61,864 nucleotides of DNA, from assembly GCA_022361215.1 (NCBI GenBank), contig JAKSBI010000190.1:1-61864 (forward strand), given 5' to 3'. A model generated the notes under the pieces. It was given only the letters and a program-made list of their open reading frames with translations, ran no database searches and was not told the DNA's origin. Positions 1-7,885 of the stretch are shown here, piece by piece. Source of the DNA: Hyphomicrobiales bacterium (GTDB lineage: Bacteria > Pseudomonadota > Alphaproteobacteria > Rhizobiales > Methyloligellaceae). Made by a program: the position numbers and the translations under genes. The stretch's first letter is position 1. The number at the start of each line of letters is the position of its first letter.

Positions 1-309
1 CATGTCGGTCTGCTGCAACGCCGCCAGGTGCGTCTTGTGCTCGGCGGCGGCCGCCTCATAGCGGGCGAGCAGGGAGCGGTCGCCGGTGAGAAGAAAGGCG
101 CGCACGGCGCCGGTGGCCGCGTCGATGCTCTTCTTGTAGGCACCAAGCCGCTCCAGCCCCTGGCGAAGCTGGGAGGCCGTGGCCGTGGTCTCGACGGCGG
201 CATTGCTCCGCCACCAGGTGATGCTGGCCGTGAGACCCGCGGTGATGAGCATCACGCCGAAGGCGGCTCCGAGCTTTCCGGTGACCCCGATAGTGGTGAG
301 CTTACGCAT
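1..309 (-). CDS. Methyl-accepting chemotaxis protein or similar sensor, N-terminal part (runs off the left edge)
   Basis: An open minus-strand frame starts at an ATG at 309 and is still open at base 1, giving 103 residues. It begins with a short basic stretch (MRKLTTIGVTGKLG), then a hydrophobic segment at about residues 12-32 that looks like a first transmembrane helix. A helical, Ala/Leu/Gln-rich periplasmic stretch follows (including GAVRAFLLTGDRSLLARYE), as in four-helix-bundle or CHASE3-type sensor domains of chemotaxis receptors and some histidine kinases. A purine-rich GGGGGA lies just upstream of the start. The 41-base gap to the secreted PDC-type protein suggests co-transcription and a shared sensory role. 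The signalling domain is outside the window, so receptor versus kinase cannot be decided. Confidence 0.6.
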   Translation of the reverse strand, partial: MRKLTTIGVTGKLGAAFGVMLITAGLTASITWWRSNAAVETTATASQLRQGLERLGAYKKSIDAATGAVRAFLLTGDRSLLARYEAAAAEHKTHLAALQQTDM

Positions 310-350
310 GGTCCAGATATCCCCCAAATCCAATGTCGGCGGCCCCGCGG

Positions 351-1010
351 TCAGGACCCCAGACGGCGCTTCAATTCGGTCAGGTTGATCTCGAACACGG
401 CGGCGCCGATGGCCTTGCCGTCCTTGGTGTCGGCGATGGTCATGTTGACCTGCGCCCGCCAGGTCTTGGTGCCCTTGTGCCATTCCGCCTCGTCGACGAA
501 CACGGCGTCGGGGCCGACCAGGAACGTCTTCTTGTATTTTGCCTCGTCCCCCTGCCAGTAGTCGGAGGTGATGCTGCTCTGGCCGACGTTCAGCCCCTTG
601 TCGTCCATGATGAAGATCTCGGAGTAGAGGCCGCCGTTCTGAGCCTGCATGCGCAGCAAATAGACCGAGAGCGGGTTGGACAACGTCGCGGAGATCAGCG
701 GCTTGTCGGCGGCCTTGCGCTCGGCGCGCCATTGCTTGTCGATGGCGACGATGCTGGCCTCGTCGAGGTCGGCGTGGCGCTTGTTCTGTGCCCTGACGCT
801 GATCTGGACGATCTCATGCTTCAGGATGTCGCGCAGCTCGCCAATCTGCTGCTGGGCGATGAGGCGCGTCGGCTGCATATCGGCCGGTAGCGACGGTCCT
901 TGGTCGCCGGCAATCGCCGGTTGTGTTGAGATGCACGCGAGTGCGGTCGCGAGCGCGGCAAAAGTTAAGGAACGACTGGAGAGGATACGAGGCACTGCAC
1001 GGACCTCCAT
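351..1010 (-). CDS. Secreted PDC/Cache-like sensor protein
   Basis: This 219-residue protein has a cleavable-looking signal peptide (hydrophobic residues about 13-33, ending near QPAIAG) and no further membrane segment, so it should be periplasmic. The remainder resembles a single PDC/Cache sensor fold: an N-terminal helix with LRDILKHEIVQISVRAQN, then the pattern LSVYLLRMQAQNGGLYSEIFIMDDKGLNVGQS spread over about residues 113-144, and a late stretch with IGAAVFEINLTEL. The phrase IFIMDDKGLNVG resembles the beta-strand and turn typical of PDC domains. It lies directly upstream of the receptor gene on the same strand, which suggests a ligand-sensing partner. The ligand is not predictable from sequence. 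The family assignment is by motif impression. Confidence 0.62.
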   Translation of the reverse strand: MEVRAVPRILSSRSLTFAALATALACISTQPAIAGDQGPSLPADMQPTRLIAQQQIGELRDILKHEIVQISVRAQNKRHADLDEASIVAIDKQWRAERKAADKPLISATLSNPLSVYLLRMQAQNGGLYSEIFIMDDKGLNVGQSSITSDYWQGDEAKYKKTFLVGPDAVFVDEAEWHKGTKTWRAQVNMTIADTKDGKAIGAAVFEINLTELKRRLGS

Positions 1011-1113
1011 TTGAATGGGCCAGAATATGGTATCGATTGTTGGCGTCTAATCTTAATAGGCCGTGAAAAGAAGATGTAACCAGAGATAGAAATTATGGGA
1101 AAACGATCCTGTG

Positions 1114-1132
1114 CTACACGCTATGCGTGTAG
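1114..1132. repeat. Perfect 8-bp inverted repeat between divergent genes
   Basis: CTACACGC, then TAT, then GCGTGTAG, in the region between the divergent PDC-type gene (minus) and the nuclease gene (plus). It could be an operator or a small hairpin. It is followed by no T-run, so it is not an obvious terminator. Confidence 0.4.
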
Positions 1133-1298
1133 AAATGAGCGATTTGCCGCAAGGCCGGGCGAGCCGGCCCTTGCGTTTCGCTGCTTGGCGTCGACGGGGC
1201 TGTGGATCTCCAAACCGGCCTGAATGGCGAATTGGACGGTCCTCTCTCGGATGAGACTTGCATGGCAGGGCCTTGGGCGCCCAGCTAAGCTTCGGCCC

Positions 1299-2198
1299 AT
1301 GAGACCTCCGAGGCTTTCGAACCTGGTTGGAGGCCGGCGTGGGAGACCGGCTCTCGCGCTTGCCGTGGCACTCGGCGCTGCGATGGCGGGCCGTCCTGCC
1401 GCTGCCTGCGACCTCAGCGACGGCCCGACGGCGAAGGTGACCCGCGCCGTCGATGGCGCGACGCTCCTGCTGGAAGACGGGCGCACGGTGCGGCTGGCCG
1501 GGGTGCTGGCGCCGAGCGCGCCGCGCTGGTGGCGGAAGGCGGAGCCCTGGCCGCCGGCCGAAGCGGCGCGGGCGGGGCTGGCGGCCCTTGCCGAGGGGCA
1601 TCGGGTGGAGCTGAAGTTCGGCGGTGCGCGGGAGGACCGGCGGGCGCGGCTGCTCGCCCATGTGTTCGTCGCGCGTGGGGAGGAGCGGGTCTGGGCGCAG
1701 GCCCATCTGGTTTCGCTGGGGCTGGCGCGGGCCGTGTCCTTCAAGGACAACCGGGCCTGCCTCAGGACGCTGCAGGCGCGCGAGGCCGAGGCACGGAGGG
1801 CGGGCCGCGGGCTCTGGCGCCGGCGGCTCTACGCCGTGCGCAAGGCGGACGACACGGCGGGGCTGCTCAAGCGCCTGCAGAGCTATCAGCTGGTCGAGGG
1901 GCGGGTCAGGGCCGTGGCCAAGCGGCGGCGCTGGACCTTTGTCAATTTCGGTGCGGACTGGAAGAGCGACTTCACCGTGGCTATCGCCGCGGGCGACCGA
2001 CGCCGGTTCGCGGGCTCCGACGTGGACCTGGCGGCGCTCGAAGGGCGGCGCATACGCGTGCGCGGCTGGATCGAGCGCTGGAACGGGCCGGCCGTCAAGG
2101 CCACCCATCCGGAGCAGATCGAGCTTTTGGAGGACGCCGCCGAGACGACGGCTCCACCGGCCTTGGCCGGCCCGCAAAAGAAGAACCCGACGCCTTAA
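1299..2198 (+). CDS. Secreted thermonuclease (SNase-like) family protein
   Basis: The frame gives 299 residues from the ATG at 1299; upstream in-frame ATGs exist at 1224 and 1254, but 1299 places a signal peptide directly at the N-terminus (hydrophobic ALALAVALGAAMAG, then AAACDL). After it comes an SNase-like barrel: VTRAVDGATLLLEDGRTVRLAGV matches the nuclease opening strands, and the end of the domain has the characteristic helix EAEARRAGRGLW. The catalytic Arg-Glu-Arg of staphylococcal nuclease is not clearly visible, so activity is uncertain. The C-terminal ~110 residues (from about KRLQSYQLVEGRV) form a second OB-like segment found in alphaproteobacterial homologues. It ends convergently with carD across a shared hairpin. 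Confidence 0.75.
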   Translation: MRPPRLSNLVGGRRGRPALALAVALGAAMAGRPAAACDLSDGPTAKVTRAVDGATLLLEDGRTVRLAGVLAPSAPRWWRKAEPWPPAEAARAGLAALAEGHRVELKFGGAREDRRARLLAHVFVARGEERVWAQAHLVSLGLARAVSFKDNRACLRTLQAREAEARRAGRGLWRRRLYAVRKADDTAGLLKRLQSYQLVEGRVRAVAKRRRWTFVNFGADWKSDFTVAIAAGDRRRFAGSDVDLAALEGRRIRVRGWIERWNGPAVKATHPEQIELLEDAAETTAPPALAGPQKKNPTP

Positions 2199-2209
2199 GC
2201 GCCGGGTTC
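2183..2209 (-). terminator. Hairpin terminator between convergent nuclease gene and carD
   Basis: GAACCCG (2183-2189) pairs with CGGGTTC (2203-2209), extended by CGC/GCG inside. Read on the minus strand it is followed by TTCTTTT, so it fits best as the intrinsic terminator of carD. It overlaps the last codons of the plus-strand nuclease gene. Confidence 0.6.
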
Positions 2210-2250
2210 CTGCTTGCGCATGTTCGTCAGGACTGCGACGGGTCTGCCTT

Positions 2251-2820
2251 TCAAGCGGCGACCTGCGCCTCGTCCGTCGCCGCGGCAGCCGCGCGCGTGC
2301 GTTGCGCGCTTTTCGAGAGCACCTCGTCGATCTTGGCGATGGCGCTGGCCTCGTCGAGCTTCTGCACGGCCGCGACCTCGCGGGCCATCCTGTCCAGCGC
2401 CGCTTCGTAGAGCTGGCGCTCGGAGTAGGACTGCTCCGGCTGGGTCTCGGACCGGTACAGGTCGCGCACGACCTCGGCGATCGACACCAGGTCGCCGGAG
2501 TTGATCTTGGCCTCGTACTCCTGGGCGCGCCGGCTCCACATGGTGCGCTTGATCCGCGCGCGGCCCTTCAGCGTGTCGAGCGCCTTCTTGACGACCTTGT
2601 CCTCGGACAGCTTCCGCATGCCCACGTCGTCCGACTTGGCGGTCGGCACGCGGAGAGTCATCTTGTCCTGCTCGAAATTGATGACGAAGAGCTCCAGAGT
2701 TGCCCCCGCGATCTCCTCTTCGTCGATGCTGACGATCCGGCCCACGCCATGGGCGGGATACACAATGAACTCGTTGGTGCGAAACCCTTTTCTCTGCTGT
2801 GGCTTTTTCTTGGCTGCCAT
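2251..2820 (-). CDS. carD: CarD/CdnL family transcriptional regulator
   Basis: The protein has 189 residues from the ATG at 2820 (MAAKKKPQQRKGF). This start is preferred over upstream in-frame ones because GAGAGTGAG precedes it and homologues start here. The N-terminal CarD RNA-polymerase-interacting domain is clear: FIVYPAHGVGRIVSIDEEE (about residues 17-35), then the second strand set with FVINFEQDKMTLRVP. The C-terminal helical DNA-binding part contains the MWSRRAQEYEAKINSGD stretch typical of the family. In this family the protein binds the RNA polymerase beta subunit and stabilises open complexes at rRNA and other housekeeping promoters. It is the last gene of the minus-strand helicase-S4-fdxA-carD run, although a 568-base gap before it suggests its own promoter. 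Confidence 0.93.
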   Translation of the reverse strand: MAAKKKPQQRKGFRTNEFIVYPAHGVGRIVSIDEEEIAGATLELFVINFEQDKMTLRVPTAKSDDVGMRKLSEDKVVKKALDTLKGRARIKRTMWSRRAQEYEAKINSGDLVSIAEVVRDLYRSETQPEQSYSERQLYEAALDRMAREVAAVQKLDEASAIAKIDEVLSKSAQRTRAAAAATDEAQVAA

Positions 2821-3388
2821 ACGCTGTTTCTCACTCTCTTTCTTTTTTTGTCCCGCCGGCGGACGCTGGCGCCGGGCGGGCGGCTCGGAATAGGCGCGCG
2901 GCTGAGGCCGGCGCGCAGGCAACGGCTGGGACGTCGATCCGCCACCCTGTTGATCCCGGAACATCGGCATGCAAATGCACGCCGCGCCGGCAAAACGGCC
3001 GCGGCCGCAACACATCAAGAGATCTCTACCGATCAGCGAGCTGATCGCCGCATTTCCCTGTCGGGGCGAAAAAAAAGCCTGCCCGAACGAGGGCGGCCCC
3101 TTCTCTCCTAATGTATGGCAGCTGTCGCCATTTCGACCATATTAGTAACACATTTTTAGGACTTTCGAAACCTCCCGCCGAAGACCCCCCTATCACATCT
3201 TGCTTCCGGGCCTCGCAAATCCGCATCAACGTTAACGATTCAATGGTTTCGAAAGCCTAAACGGCGGCAGCATGCCGCATTGCTACCGGCAAGCCCGGAG
3301 ATGGGGATGCCGGGCAGTGAAATCAATATGATTCGAGCGATTTGAGGGGCGCCGGGACATTGTCCGGCGCCCAGCGCGACGTTTGGTC
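2821..3388. other. Intergenic region upstream of carD
   Basis: No convincing gene is seen here. It should hold the carD promoter on the minus strand, but I could not pick a clear -35/-10 pair. Visible structure: an 8-bp inverted repeat CGATCAGC-GA-GCTGATCG at 3030-3047, an A8 run near 3070, a lower-GC stretch at about 3110-3160, one GATTC at about 3238 and another near 3331, and the fdxA hairpin at the right end. Confidence 0.5.
3347..3372 (-). terminator. GC-rich hairpin after fdxA
   Basis: GGGCGCCGGGACA (3347-3359) pairs with TGTCCGGCGCCC (3361-3372) with one bulged G. It lies just past the fdxA stop codon. No T-run follows on the minus strand, so intrinsic termination may be weak. Confidence 0.5.
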
Positions 3389-3727
3389 TCAGTCGCCCTC
3401 GCCGGGCTCGGCCGAGAAGTACTTGTCGAACTTGCCGGTCTCGTCGGCGTGATTGTCGGCGTCGGCCGGGGCGTCCTTCTTGACCGTGATGTTCGGCCAT
3501 TTCTCGGAGTATTCGCGGTTCACCTCGAGCCATTTCTCAAGACCCGGCTCCGTGTCCGGCTTGATCGCCTCCACAGGGCATTCCGGTTCGCAGACGCCGC
3601 AGTCGATGCACTCGTCCGGGTGGATGACGAGCATGTTCTCGCCTTCGTAGAAGCAGTCGACGGGGCAGACCTCGACGCAATCAGTGTACTTACACTTGAT
3701 GCAGTTCTCGTTGACGATGTACGTCAT
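3389..3727 (-). CDS. fdxA: 7Fe ferredoxin FdxA
   Basis: The protein has 112 residues from the ATG at 3727 (MTYIVNENC); the frame extends upstream but homologues start here. It shows both cluster motifs of bacterial 7Fe ferredoxins: C9, C17 and C21-Pro for a [3Fe-4S] cluster (with C12 and C25 also present), and C40-x2-C43-x2-C46-x3-C50-Pro for a [4Fe-4S] cluster. The C-terminal acidic tail (from about residue 60) with [17 protein letters not shown] is typical of the alphaproteobacterial FdxA family. It is a cytoplasmic electron carrier whose redox partner is unknown here. It sits between the S4 protein (174 bases upstream) and carD. Confidence 0.95.
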   Translation of the reverse strand: MTYIVNENCIKCKYTDCVEVCPVDCFYEGENMLVIHPDECIDCGVCEPECPVEAIKPDTEPGLEKWLEVNREYSEKWPNITVKKDAPADADNHADETGKFDKYFSAEPGEGD

Positions 3728-3901
3728 CAAACTTCTCCGCTCGCCAGCGCCGCGGGCATTGCCCACGGATGAGCCCTGGTCTTCTGATTTCGGGGTGCCC
3801 CTCCTCCTTAGACGCACCGGATTGGGCGGGTGCGCCCGGGCTCGATAGCCGGAGTTCCCTATACCAATCCCGGCCCCGGCACAAGGCCGCCGCGTATCGT
3901 C

Positions 3902-4309
3902 CTATGAGCTGGCGTCGGAGGGGCGGGTCCAGGCTTCGATGCGGCGCCGGTCGCGCTTGGTCGGCCGGCCCGCGCCGGGCGTCCGGGCGGCGGCGGGGAA
4001 GGGGCGCAGCGGCCGTACCGGCGCCGGCCCGGGGTCGGGGGTCAGGTCCTCATAGAGCGTGCTCGCCTCGGCGGCCGGCCCCCGGCGCGCGCCCGGCGCC
4101 ACGATCTTCAGAACGCGCACGCGGCCGCGCAGCGCCAGCGTCAGCACGTCGCCCGCGCGCACGGTGCGGCTCGGCTTGGTGGTGCGCTCGCGGTTGATGC
4201 GCACCTTGCCCGCCTCGACCAATCGGCTGGCCAGCGTGCGCGTCTTCACCACGCGCGCGAACCAGAGCCATTTGTCGAGCCGCTGGGCGCCTTCGGTCTC
4301 GACGCTCAT
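3902..4309 (-). CDS. S4-domain RNA-binding protein (Hsp15-like)
   Basis: The protein has 135 residues. The S4 RNA-binding motif occupies about residues 9-70: RLDKWLWFARVVKTRTLA, then LVEAGKVRINRERTTKPSR and the VRAGDVLTLAL strand. The rest is a basic, proline-rich tail ending RPTKRDRRRIEAW. Hsp15 of E. coli, the best-known relative, recycles stalled 50S subunits carrying nascent chains. The start codon overlaps the helicase stop codon (ATGA at 4306-4309), which implies translational coupling. Exact function in this lineage is inferred only from the S4 domain and gene neighbourhood. Confidence 0.88.
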   Translation of the reverse strand: MSVETEGAQRLDKWLWFARVVKTRTLASRLVEAGKVRINRERTTKPSRTVRAGDVLTLALRGRVRVLKIVAPGARRGPAAEASTLYEDLTPDPGPAPVRPLRPFPAAARTPGAGRPTKRDRRRIEAWTRPSDASS

Positions 4310-7191
4310 GCCGGGTCCCGCACGTCGTCCTTCAAGGTCTGTTTGAGCTTGGCCAGCGCGGCGAAGGGCGAATCGGGATCGACCCGGTCGCGCTTGCGCG
4401 CGGGCCGGTCGCCCCGCTTCGACTGCGCTGCCGGTTTCTCCCGGCGTGGCCCCTTGCCGCGGGCCTTGCGCTGGGCCGGTTTCTCGGGCCGTCGGGCTCC
4501 GCGCTGGCGTGGGCGGCTTTCGGCGGGCCTGCGCCGCTTCGGCCGCCAGATCTCGTCGAACTGCGGGGCTGGCTCGGCCTTGGCGGTGTCTGCCTCGCCC
4601 TCGGCTGCGCTCTCGGACGTGGACGGCGCATCGGCTACCTCGGCGACGGCCGTTTCCGTCTCCGATGGCTCCTGCCCAGTGGTGTCCGTGTCGGCCGTCT
4701 GCGCCTCCGGCGCCTCGATCCGCCGGCGCTCGACACGGAAGCCGAGAGCGCGCAGCACGGCGGCGAAGTCCTCGCCGGAGCAGCCGACGATAGACATCAT
4801 GTTGGGCTGCACCCGGAAACCGCCATTCCCGGTGGCGCCCTCCGGCCGCTGCTCGTCGGCCTCGCCGCTCGGCCGCCAGGCGACCAGCGGGCGGATCATG
4901 TCGGCCAGCCGCTCCAGCATGTCGATGCGCACGACCCGGGCGCCGCAATGGTGGAAGCCGGCGGTGCGGTAGAAGGCCGCCGGCAGCGCCTTGTCGGCGG
5001 CCGCAGAGGTCAGGCCCTCCCGCGGCGGCTCGGGCAGGTCGGCGATGCCGACCCCCGCCGCTTCCCCGTGATGCAGCGCCCAGAGCAGCAGCACGAGATC
5101 GGAAGCGGCCGGCTTCAGCAGTGCCGGAATGTAGATGTTGAGGGCGCCGAAGCGCACGCCGTATTTGCGCAGCTGGCCGCGCGCCTCCTGGTCGAGCGAG
5201 CGGATCTCGTCGGCCACGTCCTCGCGCTTCAATATGCCGAGGTTCTCGGTCAGCCGGAAGCCGACGCCGCGGGCCAGGCCGTCGACGTCCTCGGCCTCGC
5301 TCAGCTCCACCAGCGGCGCGATGCGCTCCCTGATCTGGGCCGTGAGCCAGCTTTCGAGCCGTTGCGTGATGCGCTCCCGGTCGGGCCCGCTCAGATGGTC
5401 GTCGGCGAGCAGGCGCAGGCCGGGCTTCAGGATGTGGTCGCCGCGCTCCAGCGACGCGATCGACTGGCCCAGCCATTCGATCGTGCCGGTGCGGGTCAGC
5501 ACGATGGCGCTGGCGTCGGCGGCCAGCAGCCGGTCCGCCCGTCTGGCGAGCTCGGTCGCCAGAACCTTGGCGGCGGCGTTGCGGGCGGCCTTGCCGTGAA
5601 TGCCGTCGGCGCCCGCGTCCGGCGTGAAGCGGAAACCGTCGAGCCGGCCGACGAAATGGCGCTCCACCTCGACCGCGCCGTCGTCGCCGATCTCGGCATA
5701 GAGCGTGTCCTTGTCGCGCAGGCGACGCATCAGGGTGCTGGTGCGCCGGTCTACGAAGCGCCGGGTCAGCCCCTCGTGCAGGGCGTCGGAGAGCTTGTCC
5801 TCGATCTCCCTGGTCCGCTCCTGCCAGTGCTCCGCGTCCGCCAGCCAGTCGGCGCGGTGGGAGACGAAGGTCCAGGTGCGGATATGGGCGATGCGGTTGG
5901 CCAGTGTGTCGATGTCGCCGTCGGTGCGCTCGGCCTGGCCGACCTGCTGGGCGAACCAGTCCTCCGGAATATGGCCGGCATCGCTCATCAGATATTTGTA
6001 GAGCGTGGCGACGAGCTCGGCGTGGGTCGCGGTCGAGATCTTGCGGTAGTCTGGGATCTGGCAGACCTCCCAGAGCCGGCGAAGGGCGGCGGGGCCGCCA
6101 GCCATGGCGCGTACGTCCTCGTCGCGGGAGACGTTCTCCAGCGCGATCACGTCGTCGACCATGCGCGCCCGTGCCAGGCGCCGCTCGCTCGGCGCGACCT
6201 TCAGGCTCTCCCTGAGCGCGGTGAGAGAGGCATAGTCCAGGTTGGTGTTGCGCCATTGCAGCATCTGCACCGGATCGAACTCGTGCGCCTCGAGCCGCGC
6301 GACCAGATCGTTGTCGAAGGGGGCGACGGTGCCCGTGATGCCGAAGGTGCCGTCGTTCATGTGGCGTCCTGCGCGGCCCGCGATCTGGCTGACCTCGGCG
6401 GGCGTCAGCTCGCGATGGCTCTGCCCGTCGAACTTGCGGATGGCGGCGAAGGCGACGTGGTCCACGTCCAGGTTCAGCCCCATGCCGATGGCGTCGGTGG
6501 CGACGAGGAAATCGACGTCGCCGTTCTGGTAGAGCGCCACCTGGGCGTTGCGCGTGCGCGGGCTGAGCGCACCGAGGACGACGGCGGTGCCGCCGCGCTG
6601 GCGGCGGATCAGCTCGGCGATGGCGTAGACGTCCTGGGCCGCGAAGGCGACGACCGCCGAGCGCCGAGGCAGGCGCGAGAGCTTCTTCTGCCCGGCATAG
6701 CTGAGCTTGGAGAGGCGGGGCCGGGAGATGATGTTGGCGCCTGGCAGCAGCTCGCGGATGGTGTCGCGCATCGTCGCAGCGCCCAAGAGCAGCGTCTCCG
6801 AAGCGCCGCGGGCGTGGAACAGCCGATTGGTGAAGACGTGGCCGCGCTCGCCGTCGGCGGCGAGCTGGATCTCGTCCACGGCCAGGAAGTCCACCTCGAT
6901 CTCCCGGGGCATGGCCTCGACGGTGCAGACGTAGTAGCGCGGCGAGGGCGGCTTGATCTTCTCCTCGCCGGTGATCAGCGCCACGTCGCGCGGCGAGGTG
7001 CGGGCCACCATCTTGTCGTAGACCTCGCGGGCGAGCAGCCGGAGCGGCAGGCCGATGAGGCCGCTGTCGTGGCCCAGCATGCGCTCGATCGCCAGATGGG
7101 TCTTGCCCGTATTGGTCGGACCCAGCACCGCCGTGACGTTGCGCGAACGCAGAGCGGCCGTATCGGCGCGATAGGACAGGGGAGCATTCAT
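4306..7191 (-). CDS. Suv3-like superfamily 2 RNA helicase
   Basis: The protein has 961 residues from the ATG at 7191; an in-frame GTG at 7197 is too close to the AGAGGA ribosome-binding site. Motif I is GPTNTGKT (residues 24-31), motif II is DEIQ (106-109), and motif VI appears as QIAGRAGRH, with ATDAIGMGLNLDV for motif V. This layout, with GPTNTGKT and the AxDEIQ, matches the Suv3 branch, whose mitochondrial member is the degradosome helicase. The final ~170 residues are a low-complexity tail, first acidic (EAQTADTDTT region) then strongly Arg/Lys/Pro-rich, which may bind RNA or a partner. It overlaps the S4 gene and lies next to rpmB, so a role in rRNA or mRNA processing is a fair inference. 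Confidence 0.9.
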   Translation of the reverse strand: MNAPLSYRADTAALRSRNVTAVLGPTNTGKTHLAIERMLGHDSGLIGLPLRLLAREVYDKMVARTSPRDVALITGEEKIKPPSPRYYVCTVEAMPREIEVDFLAVDEIQLAADGERGHVFTNRLFHARGASETLLLGAATMRDTIRELLPGANIISRPRLSKLSYAGQKKLSRLPRRSAVVAFAAQDVYAIAELIRRQRGGTAVVLGALSPRTRNAQVALYQNGDVDFLVATDAIGMGLNLDVDHVAFAAIRKFDGQSHRELTPAEVSQIAGRAGRHMNDGTFGITGTVAPFDNDLVARLEAHEFDPVQMLQWRNTNLDYASLTALRESLKVAPSERRLARARMVDDVIALENVSRDEDVRAMAGGPAALRRLWEVCQIPDYRKISTATHAELVATLYKYLMSDAGHIPEDWFAQQVGQAERTDGDIDTLANRIAHIRTWTFVSHRADWLADAEHWQERTREIEDKLSDALHEGLTRRFVDRRTSTLMRRLRDKDTLYAEIGDDGAVEVERHFVGRLDGFRFTPDAGADGIHGKAARNAAAKVLATELARRADRLLAADASAIVLTRTGTIEWLGQSIASLERGDHILKPGLRLLADDHLSGPDRERITQRLESWLTAQIRERIAPLVELSEAEDVDGLARGVGFRLTENLGILKREDVADEIRSLDQEARGQLRKYGVRFGALNIYIPALLKPAASDLVLLLWALHHGEAAGVGIADLPEPPREGLTSAAADKALPAAFYRTAGFHHCGARVVRIDMLERLADMIRPLVAWRPSGEADEQRPEGATGNGGFRVQPNMMSIVGCSGEDFAAVLRALGFRVERRRIEAPEAQTADTDTTGQEPSETETAVAEVADAPSTSESAAEGEADTAKAEPAPQFDEIWRPKRRRPAESRPRQRGARRPEKPAQRKARGKGPRREKPAAQSKRGDRPARKRDRVDPDSPFAALAKLKQTLKDDVRDPA

Positions 7192-7262
7192 GGACACAGT
7201 CCTCTGGCGGCGGCGGGCGGAACGCAGTCCGATCGCCTCGGTCTTAACATCTGGAACGATTC

Positions 7263-7332
7263 CGGAACGAAGCTGGTCCGAATCGCTGACTCGCGCTGAT
7301 TCAAGTTTCGTTCCCTACGACATCTGGTGGTG
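7263..7332 (+). repeat. 70-bp intergenic repeat, copy 1 (divergent copy)
   Basis: It starts CGGAACGAAG and continues to CCCTACGACATC. It aligns without gaps to copies 2 and 3, best at the two ends (by eye about 41 of 70 bases match copy 3). Its arms GGAACGAA (7264-7271) and TTCGTTCC (7307-7314) form a perfect inverted repeat. It contains three GANTC sites within 23 bases. Confidence 0.6.
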
Positions 7333-7487
7333 AGTCGCCGGGCAAGGCCGGAATCGGACGCCGACGCCTTCGAACGGGACGCGGACGTGCACCCGATCGC
7401 TAATGGTCTTGCACATAATGCGTTTCATTTCGAATTGCCATCCCGACCGGGAGCCTTAGCCGGCCCGCTTAACAATGAGAAGAAAGC

Positions 7488-7557
7488 CGGAACGAACAAT
7501 GGACGAATCAGGAGATCGTTAAATTTCATCGTCCGTTCACCACGACATGTTGTGACA
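7488..7557 (+). repeat. 70-bp intergenic repeat, copy 2
   Basis: It starts CGGAACGAACAATGGACGAA and contains GTTAAATTTCAT and CACGACATGTTGTG. It matches copy 3 without gaps at about 55 of 70 bases counted by eye. The start is 225 bases from copy 1. The inverted arms are partly conserved (GAACG / CGTTC). Confidence 0.7.
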
Positions 7558-7774
7558 CGACCCCTCCCCATTAACCTTTGAGCGGGCTAGGGGCCGCTGT
7601 ACGAGGCCGCGCGTTAACGTCTCGTTCCGTCATGGCACGATCTCGGGTCGTGCATGCGTCTTCCGGCCGTGCCAGACCGTCGTCCGGCTGCCGCCGGTGT
7701 GTCGCCACCCAGCATCGCCGGCCGTGACCGAAAGGCTCGGAGACGCCGCACAGGGCTCTCCGGGAGAAGGAATA

Positions 7775-7844
7775 CGGAACGAACGGCGGACGAATCAGGG
7801 GAACGTTAAACTTCATCACCTGTTCCCTACGAGATGTTGTGTTT
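7775..7844 (+). repeat. 70-bp intergenic repeat, copy 3
   Basis: It starts CGGAACGAACGGCGGACGAA and contains GTTAAACTTCATC and CCCTACGAGATGTTGTG. The start is 287 bases from copy 2. The arms GGAAC / GTTCC are conserved. One GAATC sits at the same position as in copies 1 and 2. Confidence 0.7.
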
Positions 7845-7885
7845 CGGGCGTTCCGCGTTAACGCCTGGATCGCAGCCGTGGGGCC

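Larger units (their letters stand above)
7192..7885. other. Repeat-containing intergenic region with a GANTC cluster
   Basis: No supportable gene is present. The 694 bases separate the helicase start from the end of the DUF3108 gene and hold three copies of an imperfect ~70 bp repeat. GANTC sites (the target of the alphaproteobacterial CcrM methylase) occur at 7280, 7288, 7298, 7332, 7351, 7505 and 7792. Several TTAAC or GTTAA words occur, but no full TTAA-N7-TTAA CtrA site was found. The helicase promoter must lie here. Confidence 0.6.

Noticed and set aside
1053-2177. A 374-codon minus-strand open frame
   Set aside because: It is antisense to the nuclease gene, which has a signal peptide and SNase motifs.
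3902-6256. A long minus-strand frame that includes the S4 protein at its end
   Set aside because: Only the last 135 codons are protein-like (S4 domain). The upstream part is out of frame with the helicase and Arg/Ala-rich.
4948-7299. A 783-codon plus-strand open frame
   Set aside because: It is antisense to the helicase gene; composition is low-complexity with no family motifs.
7327-7581. An 84-codon plus-strand frame in the repeat region
   Set aside because: It spans a repeat copy and has no ribosome-binding site or recognisable sequence.
7192-7885. A replication origin
   Set aside because: GANTC sites and repeats recall origin regions, but no DnaA boxes (TTATCCACA-type) or AT-rich unwinding stretch were found, and the neighbouring genes are not those usual at oriC.
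7192-7885. CtrA-binding sites
   Set aside because: Several TTAA words occur, but none is paired as TTAA-N7-TTAA.
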